NCBI RefSeq assembly: GCF_004363655.1
Contig: NZ_SNZH01000022.1
Coordinates: forward strand, 1-64,000
Length of the DNA: 64,000 nucleotides
Reading direction: 5' to 3'
Source: Tahibacter aquaticus
Lineage (GTDB): Bacteria > Pseudomonadota > Gammaproteobacteria > Xanthomonadales > Rhodanobacteraceae
In this document: positions 1-7,679 of the stretch, in pieces
Layout of the letters: the number at the start of each line of letters is the position of its first letter
How positions within the stretch are numbered: the first letter of the stretch is position 1
Notes under the pieces: model-generated
Seen by the model: the letters and a program-made list of their open reading frames with translations, nothing else
Databases searched by the model: none
What the model was told of the DNA's origin: nothing
Translations under genes and position numbers: made by a program

Positions 1-50
1 GCGCCGATGGTAGTGTGCATCCGCATGCGAGAGTAGGTCACTGCCAGGGC
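1..50 (+). rRNA. rrf: 5S ribosomal RNA, 3' end (partial)
   Basis: The first 50 bases match the 3' half of gammaproteobacterial 5S rRNA, with the conserved blocks GCGCCGATGGTAGTGTG, ATGCGAGAGTAGG and the terminal CTGCCAGG. The 5' half, and presumably the 16S and 23S genes, lie left of the window. The exact 3' end is placed by analogy with E. coli 5S and may be off by a base or two. It is followed at once by a strong hairpin terminator, as expected for the end of an rrn operon. Confidence 0.93.
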
Positions 51-60
51 CTTACACCTC

Positions 61-94
61 AAAACGCCATCCCGATAGGGATGGCGTTTTGTTT
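61..94 (+). terminator. Intrinsic terminator of the rRNA operon
   Basis: Perfect 13-bp inverted repeat: left arm 61-73, GATA loop 74-77, right arm 78-90. The right arm ends in TTTT and is followed by GTTTT. It starts 10 bases after the 5S end, so it most likely ends rrn transcription. Confidence 0.92.
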
Positions 95-378
95 TGTGCG
101 AAATTTGATGCTCGCGCAACGAGAATCTTCTAAACAGCAAAAAATCTTTGTGGATCTCAGTGTCTGTAGAGGTGCGACTCCAGACCTGCTCAGGTCAAGC
201 TCAGGACTGAACGGCACTTTGCCGTTTTCCTTATCGGCCATAGCGCGGCCGACAAACTTTTGAGTAGCCAGGCCAAGCGTCTTCCTGCTTTGCTCCGTTT
301 CGCGTTATCTCCGGGCAAGTGCTGTTGCCAGAACTGCATGGTCGATGCGTTGCAATAGTCGCGACGGTTTTTCTTCTG
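95..378. other. Gene-poor debris between the rRNA terminator and the dnaG side
   Basis: About 280 bases with no frame that I can assign to a family. Short open frames exist on both strands, but base composition here is lower in GC than the neighbours and no start with a ribosome binding site stands out. It lies next to a clear gene remnant (379-600), so I read it as decayed or rearranged sequence. I see no terminal inverted repeats or transposase motif. Confidence 0.4.
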
Positions 379-600
379 AAAGCCGATTTCGCTTTCGGCC
401 CACCGAGTGATTGTTGCGGCAGCAAGCTCGATTGAATAGATATCGCTGGACGAGGTCGCGGGTGAGAGCGTAAAGCCCAGGCGATCGTCGTCAGGACTGA
501 AACGCAGCGAGTCGATCACGCGCGTCGGAAGCGTCGGCAACGACAGCTGCTCGCGATCGTGCAGACGCGCCAGCGGTCACGCATGGGCAACGTGTGCCAG
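379..600 (-). pseudogene. Fragment of an S9-family (prolyl oligopeptidase-like) peptidase propeller
   Basis: Read from 600 downwards the frame gives LAHVAHA, a stop at 577-579, and then about 65 residues containing RVIDSLRFSPDDDRLGFTLS, followed by SDIYSIEL and TRWAESEIG. This is the typical wording of a beta-propeller blade in S9 peptidases (FSPDG..LGFTLS......D.Y...L....LTRW..SE.GG). Similarity stops near 379, after which the translation is unlike a propeller. No catalytic domain is present. The in-frame stop, the missing N-terminal part and the lost C-terminal two thirds mark it as a remnant. Family assignment is from motif recognition only. Confidence 0.55.
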
Positions 601-606
601 CGTTTC

Positions 607-2418
607 CTAGCCGCGTTTGGCCAGCAGCAGACTGCGCAACTCGGCCTTCTCTGCATCATCCAGGCTCGCCTCGCCCTGGCGTACAACAAGGTCGTCTATG
701 CGTTGTTGCATGGTTTGCAGTTCCAGCCGGCGCAGAGAATCGGTGAACTCCTGGCGCATCGTTTTGGCGTCGCCATGCAGGTCGAGCACGGCAAGCTTGC
801 GCAGTGCGGCGGCCTCTTCCCTGTCCCGGTAGTGTTCCAACAATGTGGCGCTGTTGGCGTTCGGTCGTGCGCGGCAAACGCCCAGCAACTCCACCAGCAG
901 CGCGATGCCGGGTTTGCGCAGCGCGACAAAGGTATACGGCGGCTGGAAGTTCTCGGCGAAGGAAGGGTTCTGCAGCAGCAGTGCGACGGCCTGACGCACA
1001 ACGCTGCGCTGGCCATCGCCGGCGGTGGCCGCGTTACGCGTAAGCGGCGCAGGGCTAGCCGTCGGTGCGACGGGGCCGCGCAGCTGCGCCACACGTTCTT
1101 CCAGCATTTCCTCGACACCTTCGCGCATCTGCGGGGAAAGGCTGGCGGCAAGCGACCAGCGGATCGCGGTCTTGTCGGTCAGGATTTCCTGCATGCGGTC
1201 ACGGAACGCGCCCTCGGGGATGCCGGCGATCAATTCCTTGCAGCGCTCGGCGAGGCGCGCACGACCGTCGGCGGTGCGCAGGTCAGTGCCGGCTTCCTGG
1301 TGGGCGAAGAAAAACTCGCTTAGCGATGTGGCGGCGAGCAGGCGTTGCTCGAAACCGCTATGACCTTCCTGGCGCACCAATGAATCGGGATCTTCGCCGT
1401 CAGGCAGAAACAGGAAGTGTGCCTGGCGTCCATCGCGCATGCGTGGCAACACAGACTCTACGGCACGCCAGGCAGCCTGGCGTCCGGCACGGTCGCCATC
1501 AAAACAGAAATATACATCGGCACAATTCCGGAAAAGGATTTCCGCATGCTCCCGCGTCGTGGCGGTACCCAGTGTGGCTACTGCTTGCGGCAGGCCGTGC
1601 TGATGCAAGGCGATCACGTCCATGTAGCCTTCGACTACAAGAATGCGACTGATCTTCTGCTGCGACTGACGCACCTGCCACAGGCCGAACAATTCGCGAC
1701 CCTTGTGAAACAGCGGTGTTTCCGGCGAATTCAGATACTTGGGGCCGTCGCTTTTCTCCAGTACGCGGCCACCGAAGGCGATGACGCGACCGCGTCTGTC
1801 CTGGATCGGAAACATCACCCGATCGCGGAAACGATCGTACGGCGAGCCGCGTTCACCACGTATCAGCATGCCGGCCTTTTCCAGCAGCGCAATGCGCTGC
1901 GGCGTATTGCCCAATGCGTTGCGCAGGCCCTCGTAGGTATCCGGCGCGTAGCCCAGGCCGAATGCGTTCTGTGTGGCAGGGTCCAGGCCGCGACCGTCGA
2001 AATACGCCCGCGCCGTGGGGCTGTCGTTGAGTGCATGCTGGAAATAACGCGCGGCCTGGTCCAGCACGGTGTACAGATCGGCCGTATCGGCCTGTACCGG
2101 CGCGGCCTGGCGACCGCCTTCGTAGGGAACCTTGAGGCCGACGCGGCCAGCGAGCTCTTCGATCGCATCGGGAAATTCGATGCGGTCGTAGTCCATCAGA
2201 AACTTGATCGCGCTGCCGTGGGCGCCGCAACCGAAGCAGTGATAGAACTGCTTGTTCGGGCTGACGGTGAACGAGGGCGAGCGTTCATCGTGAAATGGGC
2301 AGCGGGCGCTGTACTCGCGTCCCGCTTTCTTCAGCGGAATGCGCTCCTGGATCACGTCGACAATATCGACGCGGGCGAGCAGGTCGTCGATGAAGCTATC
2401 GGGGATGCGGCCGGCCAT
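607..2418 (-). CDS. dnaG: DNA primase DnaG
   Basis: Synthesises RNA primers for lagging-strand replication in complex with the DnaB helicase. The 603-residue length is normal. The N-terminal CHC2 zinc finger has Cys40, His43, Cys61 and Cys64. The TOPRIM domain shows the acidic LVVEGYMDVIAL motif and the FDGDRAGRQAA motif for metal binding. The C-terminal part, less conserved, is the DnaB-binding helical domain. The ATG at 2416-2418 gives the usual start, MAGRIPDSFIDDLLARVDIV. It is third in the minus-strand series rpsU-yqeY-dnaG, 75 bases after the yqeY stop, with an intrinsic terminator in between. In many gammaproteobacteria rpoD follows; here the strand runs into a peptidase remnant and an rRNA operon. 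Confidence 0.98.
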   Translation of the reverse strand: MAGRIPDSFIDDLLARVDIVDVIQERIPLKKAGREYSARCPFHDERSPSFTVSPNKQFYHCFGCGAHGSAIKFLMDYDRIEFPDAIEELAGRVGLKVPYEGGRQAAPVQADTADLYTVLDQAARYFQHALNDSPTARAYFDGRGLDPATQNAFGLGYAPDTYEGLRNALGNTPQRIALLEKAGMLIRGERGSPYDRFRDRVMFPIQDRRGRVIAFGGRVLEKSDGPKYLNSPETPLFHKGRELFGLWQVRQSQQKISRILVVEGYMDVIALHQHGLPQAVATLGTATTREHAEILFRNCADVYFCFDGDRAGRQAAWRAVESVLPRMRDGRQAHFLFLPDGEDPDSLVRQEGHSGFEQRLLAATSLSEFFFAHQEAGTDLRTADGRARLAERCKELIAGIPEGAFRDRMQEILTDKTAIRWSLAASLSPQMREGVEEMLEERVAQLRGPVAPTASPAPLTRNAATAGDGQRSVVRQAVALLLQNPSFAENFQPPYTFVALRKPGIALLVELLGVCRARPNANSATLLEHYRDREEAAALRKLAVLDLHGDAKTMRQEFTDSLRRLELQTMQQRIDDLVVRQGEASLDDAEKAELRSLLLAKRG

Positions 2419-2454
2419 TTCGCTAGCATGCCGGAAGCGGGCCGGCTTGGGCAG

Positions 2455-2485
2455 AAAAAACCGGAGCTGTTGCTCGGCTCCGGTT
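2455..2485 (-). terminator. Internal terminator or attenuator between yqeY and dnaG
   Basis: Inverted repeat with arms 2477-2485 and 2459-2467 and a 9-base loop. In the minus-strand transcript it is followed by a U tract encoded by the A run 2455-2460. It lies directly after the yqeY stop (2494) and before dnaG (2418). By analogy with the terminator inside the E. coli rpsU-dnaG-rpoD operon, it would lower dnaG expression relative to rpsU; that role is inference. Confidence 0.75.
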
Positions 2486-2493
2486 ACTAAGTT

Positions 2494-2946
2494 TCAGGCC
2501 AGGGTGGCCAGCTTGCGCTTGACCAGTTCAGACAGGCTGCCCATGTCGGCGCGGCCTATCACTTTCGGCTTGACCAGGGCGATCACCTTGCCCATGTCCT
2601 TGGGGCCGGTGGCTCCGGCCTCGAGCACGCTGTCGGCAATGATGGCGTCGATCTCCGCTTCGCTCAGCTGTGCGGGCATGTAGCCTTGCAGCACGCTGAT
2701 TTCGTAGCGCTCCACCGCGGCGAGGTCTTCACGGCCGGCAGCTTCGTACTGGCTGACAGAGTCCTTACGCTGCTTGAGCATCTTCTCCAGCGCGGCCAGA
2801 ACCTGGGCGTCGTCCAGGCTGATGCGTTCGTCGACTTCGCGCTGTTTGATCGCGGCATTGATCAGGCGTATCACACCGAGGCGATCTTTTTCGCCGCTCT
2901 TCATCGCGGCCTTCATGTCATCGGTAAGGCGTTGTTTCAGGGACAT
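2494..2946 (-). CDS. yqeY: GatB/YqeY domain protein
   Basis: 150 residues starting MSLKQRLTDDMKAAMKSGEK, the typical opening of the YqeY family. The family is related to the tail domain of the GatB subunit of tRNA amidotransferase, and its cellular role is not settled. Conserved features include IKQREVDER, SQYEAAGREDL and the ending with GRADMGSLSELVKRKL. An upstream in-frame codon would add 14 residues (to 2988), but the ATG at 2944-2946 matches the family start. It sits between rpsU and dnaG, the arrangement common in proteobacteria and consistent with co-transcription. Confidence 0.95.
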   Translation of the reverse strand: MSLKQRLTDDMKAAMKSGEKDRLGVIRLINAAIKQREVDERISLDDAQVLAALEKMLKQRKDSVSQYEAAGREDLAAVERYEISVLQGYMPAQLSEAEIDAIIADSVLEAGATGPKDMGKVIALVKPKVIGRADMGSLSELVKRKLATLA

Positions 2947-2977
2947 GGCACGTTTCCCAAAAGTCGGAAAGCACAAC

Positions 2978-3057
2978 GCCGGCACCACTTGCGTGGTACC
3001 GGCCGGCGGAGCAACCCGCAGAACGGGGATGTCGGGGCAGGCCGGTTAAGCCTGCCC
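2978..3057 (-). promoter_or_regulatory. Two hairpins in the rpsU-yqeY gap
   Basis: The 118-base gap between the rpsU stop (3065) and the yqeY start (2946) holds two inverted repeats. The first has arms 3050-3057 and 3035-3042 (8 bp). The second has arms 2993-3003 and 2978-2988 (11 bp with one mismatch, TTGC loop). Neither is followed by a U run in the minus-strand transcript, so they are not standard terminators. They may stabilise the rpsU message or pause the polymerase. Confidence 0.5.
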
Positions 3058-3064
3058 TGAAAAC

Positions 3065-3280
3065 TCAGTACAGGCGCTGGCGCTTGGTGACGTCGCGGGA
3101 GACGCGACGCAGGTGACGCTTGACCGCAGCCGCGCGCTTGCGCTTGCGCTCCTGGGTGGGCTTTTCGTAGAACTCGCGCTTGCGGGTTTCGGCCAGGACG
3201 CCGGCCTTTTCGCAGGTGCGCTTGAAGCGACGCAGGGCAAATTCAAAGGGTTCGTTTTCGCGAACTTTCACGTTAGGCAT
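3065..3280 (-). CDS. rpsU: 30S ribosomal protein S21
   Basis: 71 residues, [20 protein letters not shown] onward, ending KRQRLY: a full match to the bS21 family in length and sequence. S21 is a small, very basic protein of the 30S platform needed for initiation on natural mRNAs. It is first in the rpsU-yqeY-dnaG set and divergent from tsaD, with only 55 bases between the two start codons, so the promoters must be back to back. Confidence 0.98.
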   Translation of the reverse strand: MPNVKVRENEPFEFALRRFKRTCEKAGVLAETRKREFYEKPTQERKRKRAAAVKRHLRRVSRDVTKRQRLY

Positions 3281-3294
3281 GGGATCTCCGCTGT

Positions 3295-3300
3295 TACACT
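3295..3300 (+). promoter_or_regulatory. Probable -10 box for tsaD (TACACT)
   Basis: TACACT ends 35 bases before the GTG start of tsaD, in the short divergent gap. The same TA(G/C)ACT hexamer occurs 36-96 bases ahead of several other starts in this window. No convincing -35 element is visible. Assignment is inference from recurrence and position. Confidence 0.4.
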
Positions 3301-3335
3301 TGCGCCCCGTTCTTGGGCGAGCCGCGAAGTTTAGC

Positions 3336-4388
3336 GTGTCAGACCAGCCGATTGCAAAGCCTGTACTGGGTATCGAGTCATCCTGTGACGAGACCGGAGT
3401 CGCGGTCTACGATCTGCAGCGCGGTTTGCTGGCCCACCGGCTGTACAGCCAGGTGCGCCTGCATGCGGACTACGGTGGCGTCGTGCCCGAGCTGGCCAGC
3501 CGCGATCACGTGCGCAAACTGTTGCCGCTGGTGCGTGAAACCCTGACCGCGGCGGGACTCAGCGTCGACGATCTCGGCGGCGTGGCCTATACCGCCGGGC
3601 CTGGCCTGGTCGGCGCGCTGCTGGTCGGCGCTTGCGCCGCGCGGGCGCTGGCCTGGTCGCTGGAAATTCCGGCGATCGGCGTGCATCACATGGAAGGCCA
3701 TTTGCTGGCACCGTTGCTGGAGGCAGAGGCACCGCAGCCGCCGTTCGTGGCCTTGCTGGTGTCGGGCGGGCATTCCATGTTGATCGGCGTGGACGCCATC
3801 GGCTCCTATCGCCTGCTCGGTGACACGCTGGACGATGCCGCCGGCGAAGCCTTCGATAAAACCGCCAAGCTGATGGGGCTGCCCTATCCAGGTGGACCGG
3901 AGCTGGCGCGCCTAGCGGAACAGGGCCAGAGCGGACGCTTCCGCTTTTCCCGGCCCATGACTGACCGGCCTGGCCTGGATTTCAGTTTCTCCGGCCTAAA
4001 GACCCAGGTTCTGCTGGCCTGGCAAAACAGCGACAAGACCGTGGCGACGCGGGCTGACATCGCGCGTGGCTTCGAAGAGGCGATGGTCGATACGCTGCGT
4101 ATCAAATGCCTGCGTGCGCTGGAGGCCAGCGGCGCGAAATCGCTGGTGATTGCCGGCGGCGTCGGCGCCAACAAACGCTTGCGCGCACAGCTGGCCGAGG
4201 CGGCGCAGCGCCAGGGCTTCAAGGTGTATTTTCCACGGCCCGAGTTCTGCACCGACAACGGCGCCATGATCGCCCTGGCCGGTGCTCTGCGCCTGGCGGC
4301 GGGCCAACTCGACGACGCGCAGATCAGGGTGTTTCCGCGCTGGGACCTGCAGCAGTTGCGTCCGCTCCAGCCGGCAGGCGGCGTCTAA
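3336..4388 (+). CDS. tsaD: tRNA N6-adenosine threonylcarbamoyltransferase TsaD
   Basis: Transfers the threonylcarbamoyl group onto A37 of ANN-decoding tRNAs, with TsaB and TsaE. From the GTG at 3336 the protein has 350 residues and opens [20 protein letters not shown], the expected TsaD N-terminus. The metal-binding HxxxH pair is His118 and His122 in [16 protein letters not shown] and the [13 protein letters not shown] block are also family signatures of this ASKHA-fold protein. The frame stays open upstream into the rpsU region, but only the GTG gives a normal family start. It is divergent from rpsU and followed by folB after 18 bases. Confidence 0.96.
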   Translation: MSDQPIAKPVLGIESSCDETGVAVYDLQRGLLAHRLYSQVRLHADYGGVVPELASRDHVRKLLPLVRETLTAAGLSVDDLGGVAYTAGPGLVGALLVGACAARALAWSLEIPAIGVHHMEGHLLAPLLEAEAPQPPFVALLVSGGHSMLIGVDAIGSYRLLGDTLDDAAGEAFDKTAKLMGLPYPGGPELARLAEQGQSGRFRFSRPMTDRPGLDFSFSGLKTQVLLAWQNSDKTVATRADIARGFEEAMVDTLRIKCLRALEASGAKSLVIAGGVGANKRLRAQLAEAAQRQGFKVYFPRPEFCTDNGAMIALAGALRLAAGQLDDAQIRVFPRWDLQQLRPLQPAGGV

Positions 4389-4406
4389 AAAGGGAGAAAT
4401 ACAACG

Positions 4407-4766
4407 ATGGACAGAGTATTCATCGAAGATCTGCGCATCGAAACGGTCATCGGTATCTATGACTGGGAGCGGCAGATCCGTCAGGTCGTCGCGATCGACC
4501 TGGAAATGGCGTTCGACAATACCAAGCCGGCGGCCAGCGACAAGATCGACGACACACTGAACTACAAGGCCGTGTCAAAGCGCCTGATCGCGTTTGTCGA
4601 AGCCTCGCATTTCGAACTGGTGGAAACCCTGGCTGAGCACTGCGCGCGCATTGTGCGCGAGGAGTTCGGCGTGGGCTGGCTGCGCCTGCGCCTGGCCAAG
4701 CCTGGCGCGGTGCGCGGCGCCAAGGCCGTAGGCGTGGTGATCGAACGCGGTACGCGGCCGGACTGA
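4407..4766 (+). CDS. folB: Dihydroneopterin aldolase FolB
   Basis: Converts 7,8-dihydroneopterin to 6-hydroxymethyl-dihydropterin and glycolaldehyde in folate synthesis; cytoplasmic, usually an octamer. The 119-residue length is normal. MDRVFIEDLRIETVIGIYDW with Glu21, the LNYKAV motif with Tyr53, and RLAKPGAV with Lys98 correspond to the known substrate-binding and catalytic positions. A ribosome binding site (AGGGAGA) precedes the ATG. It is followed 5 bases later by folK, the enzyme of the next step, so the two are very likely one operon. Confidence 0.96.
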   Translation: MDRVFIEDLRIETVIGIYDWERQIRQVVAIDLEMAFDNTKPAASDKIDDTLNYKAVSKRLIAFVEASHFELVETLAEHCARIVREEFGVGWLRLRLAKPGAVRGAKAVGVVIERGTRPD

Positions 4767-4771
4767 GAACG

Positions 4772-5260
4772 ATGGAATTGGCCTATCTCAGCCTGGGCTC
4801 CAATCAGGAGCCGCAGAAAAACCTGTCCGCCGCATTGCGCGAATTGCGCCAGCGTTTCGGCACCTTGCGGGTATCCACGGCGTACCGGTTTCCGGCAGTC
4901 GGCTTTGACGGACCGGATTTCGTCAACCTCGCCGCTGTGGTCGAGACCGATCTTTCGCCGCAGGCGCTGAACGACTGGCTGCATGCATTGGAAGACCGCC
5001 ACGGACGTCGCCGCGATGTGCCGCGCTTTTCTGATCGAACGTTGGACATCGACATTGTTCTCTACGGCGAGCAGATCCTGACCGGCAGCGGCAATCTGCA
5101 ATTGCCACGCGACGAACTCAGACATGCATTCGTGCTGTTGCCCCTGGCCGAGATTGCACCTGATGCCCGCGTACCCGGCGACGGGCGCAGCCTGCGGCAG
5201 TTGTGGCAGCAGCACGCCGATCATTCCGCGCCATTCGCCCCGGTTGCCTTGACCGGCTAG
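4772..5260 (+). CDS. folK: 6-hydroxymethyl-dihydropterin pyrophosphokinase FolK
   Basis: Transfers pyrophosphate from ATP to 6-hydroxymethyl-dihydropterin, the step after FolB. 162 residues, the normal HPPK size. The start MELAYLSLGSNQ is the family signature; FVNLAAVVET and DRTLDIDIVLYG follow, the latter carrying the two magnesium-binding aspartates Asp92 and Asp94. Its stop codon overlaps the stop of a minus-strand short-chain reductase by three bases. That neighbour is also pteridine-related, so this is a small folate/pterin cluster. Confidence 0.96.
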   Translation: MELAYLSLGSNQEPQKNLSAALRELRQRFGTLRVSTAYRFPAVGFDGPDFVNLAAVVETDLSPQALNDWLHALEDRHGRRRDVPRFSDRTLDIDIVLYGEQILTGSGNLQLPRDELRHAFVLLPLAEIAPDARVPGDGRSLRQLWQQHADHSAPFAPVALTG

Positions 5261-5997
5261 ATGCCGAGCGATCGTCCGCCGTCGATGCGGATGACTTCGC
5301 CGCTGACATAGGGTGCATCGCGCAGCAACCACAGCACCGCGGCGGCCACATCGTTGGGTGTGCCGGCGCGGCCGAGCGGAACCTTGGCCAGCAAAGCCTG
5401 TTGTTCGGTTGTGGTTTTGCCGTTTTCCGGCCAGAGGATAGCGCCCGGCGCGATGGCATTGACGCGCACATGCGGTGCCAGGTCCAGCGCCAGTGCACGC
5501 GTCATCATCAGCAGCGATGCCTTGGCCATGCAGTAGATCGGATGGCGCGCCAGCGGCCGCTCGGCGTAGATGTCGACCAGGTTGACGATACCGCCGCGAG
5601 ACGTCGCGAGAGCAGGCGCGGCGGCCTGGCTGAGGAAAAACGGCGCGCGGGCATTGCTGGCAAACAAGGCGTCCCACTGGGCTGTCGTCGCTGCACCGAC
5701 CGGGGTCGCCTCGAATGCCGAGGCATTGTTGACCAGTGCATCCAGGCGGCCGAACCGCTCCAGCGCCGCGTCGATCAGGTCGGGCAACATTTCCACTTCG
5801 GCCAGGTCGGCCTGCAAGGCCAGCGTGCTGCCTGGGCGCGCCAGTTCCAGTTCTTCGGTCAGCGTATCCAGCTCACGGCGCGAATGGCGGCAATGCAGGG
5901 CAAGATCGTAGTTGGCCGTATGCAGGTGCCGCGCAATGGCAGCGCCCACGCGTCGGGCTGCGCCGGTGATCAGTGCGACGGGTCGGGGTTCGGTCAT
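5257..5997 (-). CDS. FolM-like pteridine reductase (SDR family)
   Basis: 246-residue classical short-chain dehydrogenase. The NADPH-binding motif TGAARRVG (residues 11-18) carries the double arginine typical of pteridine reductases (PTR1/FolM) rather than the plain TGxxxGIG of most SDRs. NNAS is at 90-93 and the catalytic YxxxK pair is Tyr155 and Lys159. An upstream codon would add 15 residues, but the ATG at 5995-5997 directly precedes TEPRPVALITG. It converges on folK with a 4-base overlap. The likely reaction is reduction of dihydromonapterin, dihydrofolate or dihydrobiopterin; the exact substrate is inferred from family and context. Confidence 0.85.
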   Translation of the reverse strand: MTEPRPVALITGAARRVGAAIARHLHTANYDLALHCRHSRRELDTLTEELELARPGSTLALQADLAEVEMLPDLIDAALERFGRLDALVNNASAFEATPVGAATTAQWDALFASNARAPFFLSQAAAPALATSRGGIVNLVDIYAERPLARHPIYCMAKASLLMMTRALALDLAPHVRVNAIAPGAILWPENGKTTTEQQALLAKVPLGRAGTPNDVAAAVLWLLRDAPYVSGEVIRIDGGRSLGI

Positions 5998-6062
5998 GCG
6001 CACCACCTCGGCTATGCTTGCCATTCCGCGATTGCCGCACAAGATACCTGCGAAAGACCACC

Positions 6063-7196
6063 TTGCGCATCGAATTGCCTGAACCCAGCGCTGCCGAGCG
6101 CGAGCATAGTGCGACGCTCGCCGGCTTTATCCGCAACGAGATTACAGCGAAAGGTCCGCTGCCGTTTTCGCGTTTCATGGAACTGGCGATGTATGCGCCA
6201 GGCCTGGGCTATTACAGCGCAGGCAAGACCAAGTTCGGCGCCGCTGGCGATTTCATTACTGCACCGGAGCTCGGCAGCGTGTTTGCCCGGTGTGTCGCAC
6301 GCGCCGCCGCACCGACTTTGCGCGAGCTCGGCCGCGCGGCACAGATGCTCGAACTGGGCGGTGGCAGCGGCGTATTTGCGCGCGACTGCCTGCGTGAACT
6401 CGCGGCGCTGGACGCATTGCCGCAGCAGTATCTGCTGCTGGAACCCAGTGCCGATCTGCGCCAGCGCCAGCGCGAATGCATCGCAGCGGAACTGACTGCC
6501 GACATTGCCGCGCGTGTGCACTGGATAGAGCGTCCGCCCGAAGACGACTGGAGCGGCGTGCTGTTCGCCAATGAAGTGCTCGATGCGCTGCCGGTCACGC
6601 GGTTCAGCCTGCACGGCGGCGAGATCTTCGAAGAGCACGTCATCGACGCGGGCGAACACAGCTTCGCCACTATCGACCTGCCGGCCGACAGTTTCGTTGC
6701 CAACGCGGTGCTGCACCTGCGCCGCGACCTGCGTGAGGATCTGCCGGAAGGCTATCGCTCGGAAGTACTGCCGCAGTTGCCGTACTGGATCCAGGCGGTG
6801 TGCGGATCGCTGCAGCGCGGCCTGGCCTTGTTCGTCGACTACGGCTATGCGCGCAGCCAGTACTACGATCCGCAGCGTCGCGAGGGCACGCTGATTGCCA
6901 CTTACCGGCATCGCGCCCATGACGATGTGCTGAGCCGTGTCGGCCTGCAGGATCTCACCGCATTTGTGGATTTTTCCGCTCTGGCCGAAGCCGGCGTGGG
7001 TGCCGGTTTCCGGGTTGCCGGAATGGGCACGCAGGCCGATTTCCTTATCGCCAATGGCCTCGACACGGTGTTTGCCCAGGCTTTCGCAGCGGCACCCGAC
7101 GAGGCTGCACGTTATGCCGTGTCGCAACAGGTCAAGCGCCTGACCTTGCCCGCAGAGATGGGCGAGAAGTTCAAGGTCATGGCGTTCGAGCGCTGA
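6063..7196 (+). CDS. MidA/NDUFAF7-type class I SAM-dependent methyltransferase
   Basis: About 377 residues from a TTG at 6063. The family (DUF185, COG1565; MidA and NDUFAF7 in eukaryotes) contains an arginine methyltransferase acting on a complex I subunit; bacterial targets are mostly unknown. Family signs are IRNEITAKGPLPFSRFMELA near the start, YAPGLGYYSAG, FGAAGDFITAPELGSVFARC, the SAM-binding LELGGGSGVFARD and LFANEVLDALPV. The start is uncertain: no ATG lies near the family N-terminus, and an upstream in-frame codon at 5973 would overlap the reductase gene. A TATGCT box at 6013-6018 suits a start near 6063. Divergent from the FolM-like gene. Confidence 0.88.
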   Translation: MRIELPEPSAAEREHSATLAGFIRNEITAKGPLPFSRFMELAMYAPGLGYYSAGKTKFGAAGDFITAPELGSVFARCVARAAAPTLRELGRAAQMLELGGGSGVFARDCLRELAALDALPQQYLLLEPSADLRQRQRECIAAELTADIAARVHWIERPPEDDWSGVLFANEVLDALPVTRFSLHGGEIFEEHVIDAGEHSFATIDLPADSFVANAVLHLRRDLREDLPEGYRSEVLPQLPYWIQAVCGSLQRGLALFVDYGYARSQYYDPQRREGTLIATYRHRAHDDVLSRVGLQDLTAFVDFSALAEAGVGAGFRVAGMGTQADFLIANGLDTVFAQAFAAAPDEAARYAVSQQVKRLTLPAEMGEKFKVMAFER

Positions 7197-7206
7197 GCGG
7201 CGCGCC

Positions 7207-7290
7207 ATGAAAAAGCCCGAATACCGTCGCCACGCCGACAGTGCTCTGCGCGATGCTGCGCGCCTCCTGGTTTCGCCGGAATGTCCATGA
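7207..7290 (+). CDS. Possible 27-residue leader peptide before the VanZ-like gene
   Basis: An ATG at 7207 opens a 27-codon frame (MKKPEYRRHADSALRDAARL, then LVSPECP) whose TGA overlaps the likely ATG of the next gene in an ATGA arrangement (7287-7290). This layout suggests translational coupling. It has no known family and no strong ribosome binding site, so it could equally be chance. It lies 10 bases after the methyltransferase stop. Confidence 0.25.
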   Translation: MKKPEYRRHADSALRDAARLLVSPECP

Positions 7291-7679
7291 AGCTCTCGCC
7301 GCGTCCCCTGCGTTATTTCTGGCTATGGCGCGCGATCGGCCGCGCGCTGATCCTGCTGTCCCTGGCCATTGCGCTGGTGCCGGCACCGCGGGTGATCGGC
7401 AGTGTGGCGTTCGGCGACAAGATCGGTCACGCCCTCGCGTTTGCGCTGCTGATGCTGTGGTACGCGCAGCTGTATGCCGGCCCTAGCCGCCGCCTTTGTG
7501 CGGCCGGCCTGGTCCTGTTCGGGGCCAGCATCGAAGTGCTGCAGACCCTGGTGCCCTACCGCAGTGGCGATCTGTGGGATCTGCTCGCCGACGCACTGGG
7601 TGTGGCGCTGGGTTTGCTGCTGGCGCACACACGCCTGGCCGACGTGCTCAGCCGGATCGGGGGTCGGGCGCCGGCTTGA
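7287..7679 (+). CDS. VanZ-like membrane protein
   Basis: 130 residues from the ATG at 7287; another ATG at 7281 would add MS. Strongly hydrophobic with about four predicted membrane segments. The fold signature of VanZ-like proteins is visible: [19 protein letters not shown] in the second segment and the acidic [20 protein letters not shown], then DLLADALGV. VanZ itself confers low-level teicoplanin resistance; most chromosomal relatives have no known role and resistance should not be assumed. Its 3' end overlaps that of cca by 32 bases on the opposite strand. Confidence 0.85.
   Translation: MKLSPRPLRYFWLWRAIGRALILLSLAIALVPAPRVIGSVAFGDKIGHALAFALLMLWYAQLYAGPSRRLCAAGLVLFGASIEVLQTLVPYRSGDLWDLLADALGVALGLLLAHTRLADVLSRIGGRAPA

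Noticed and set aside
7287-7679. Teicoplanin resistance gene vanZ
   Set aside because: Only the broad VanZ-like fold is supported. The host is Gram-negative and there is no van cluster, so no resistance role is claimed.
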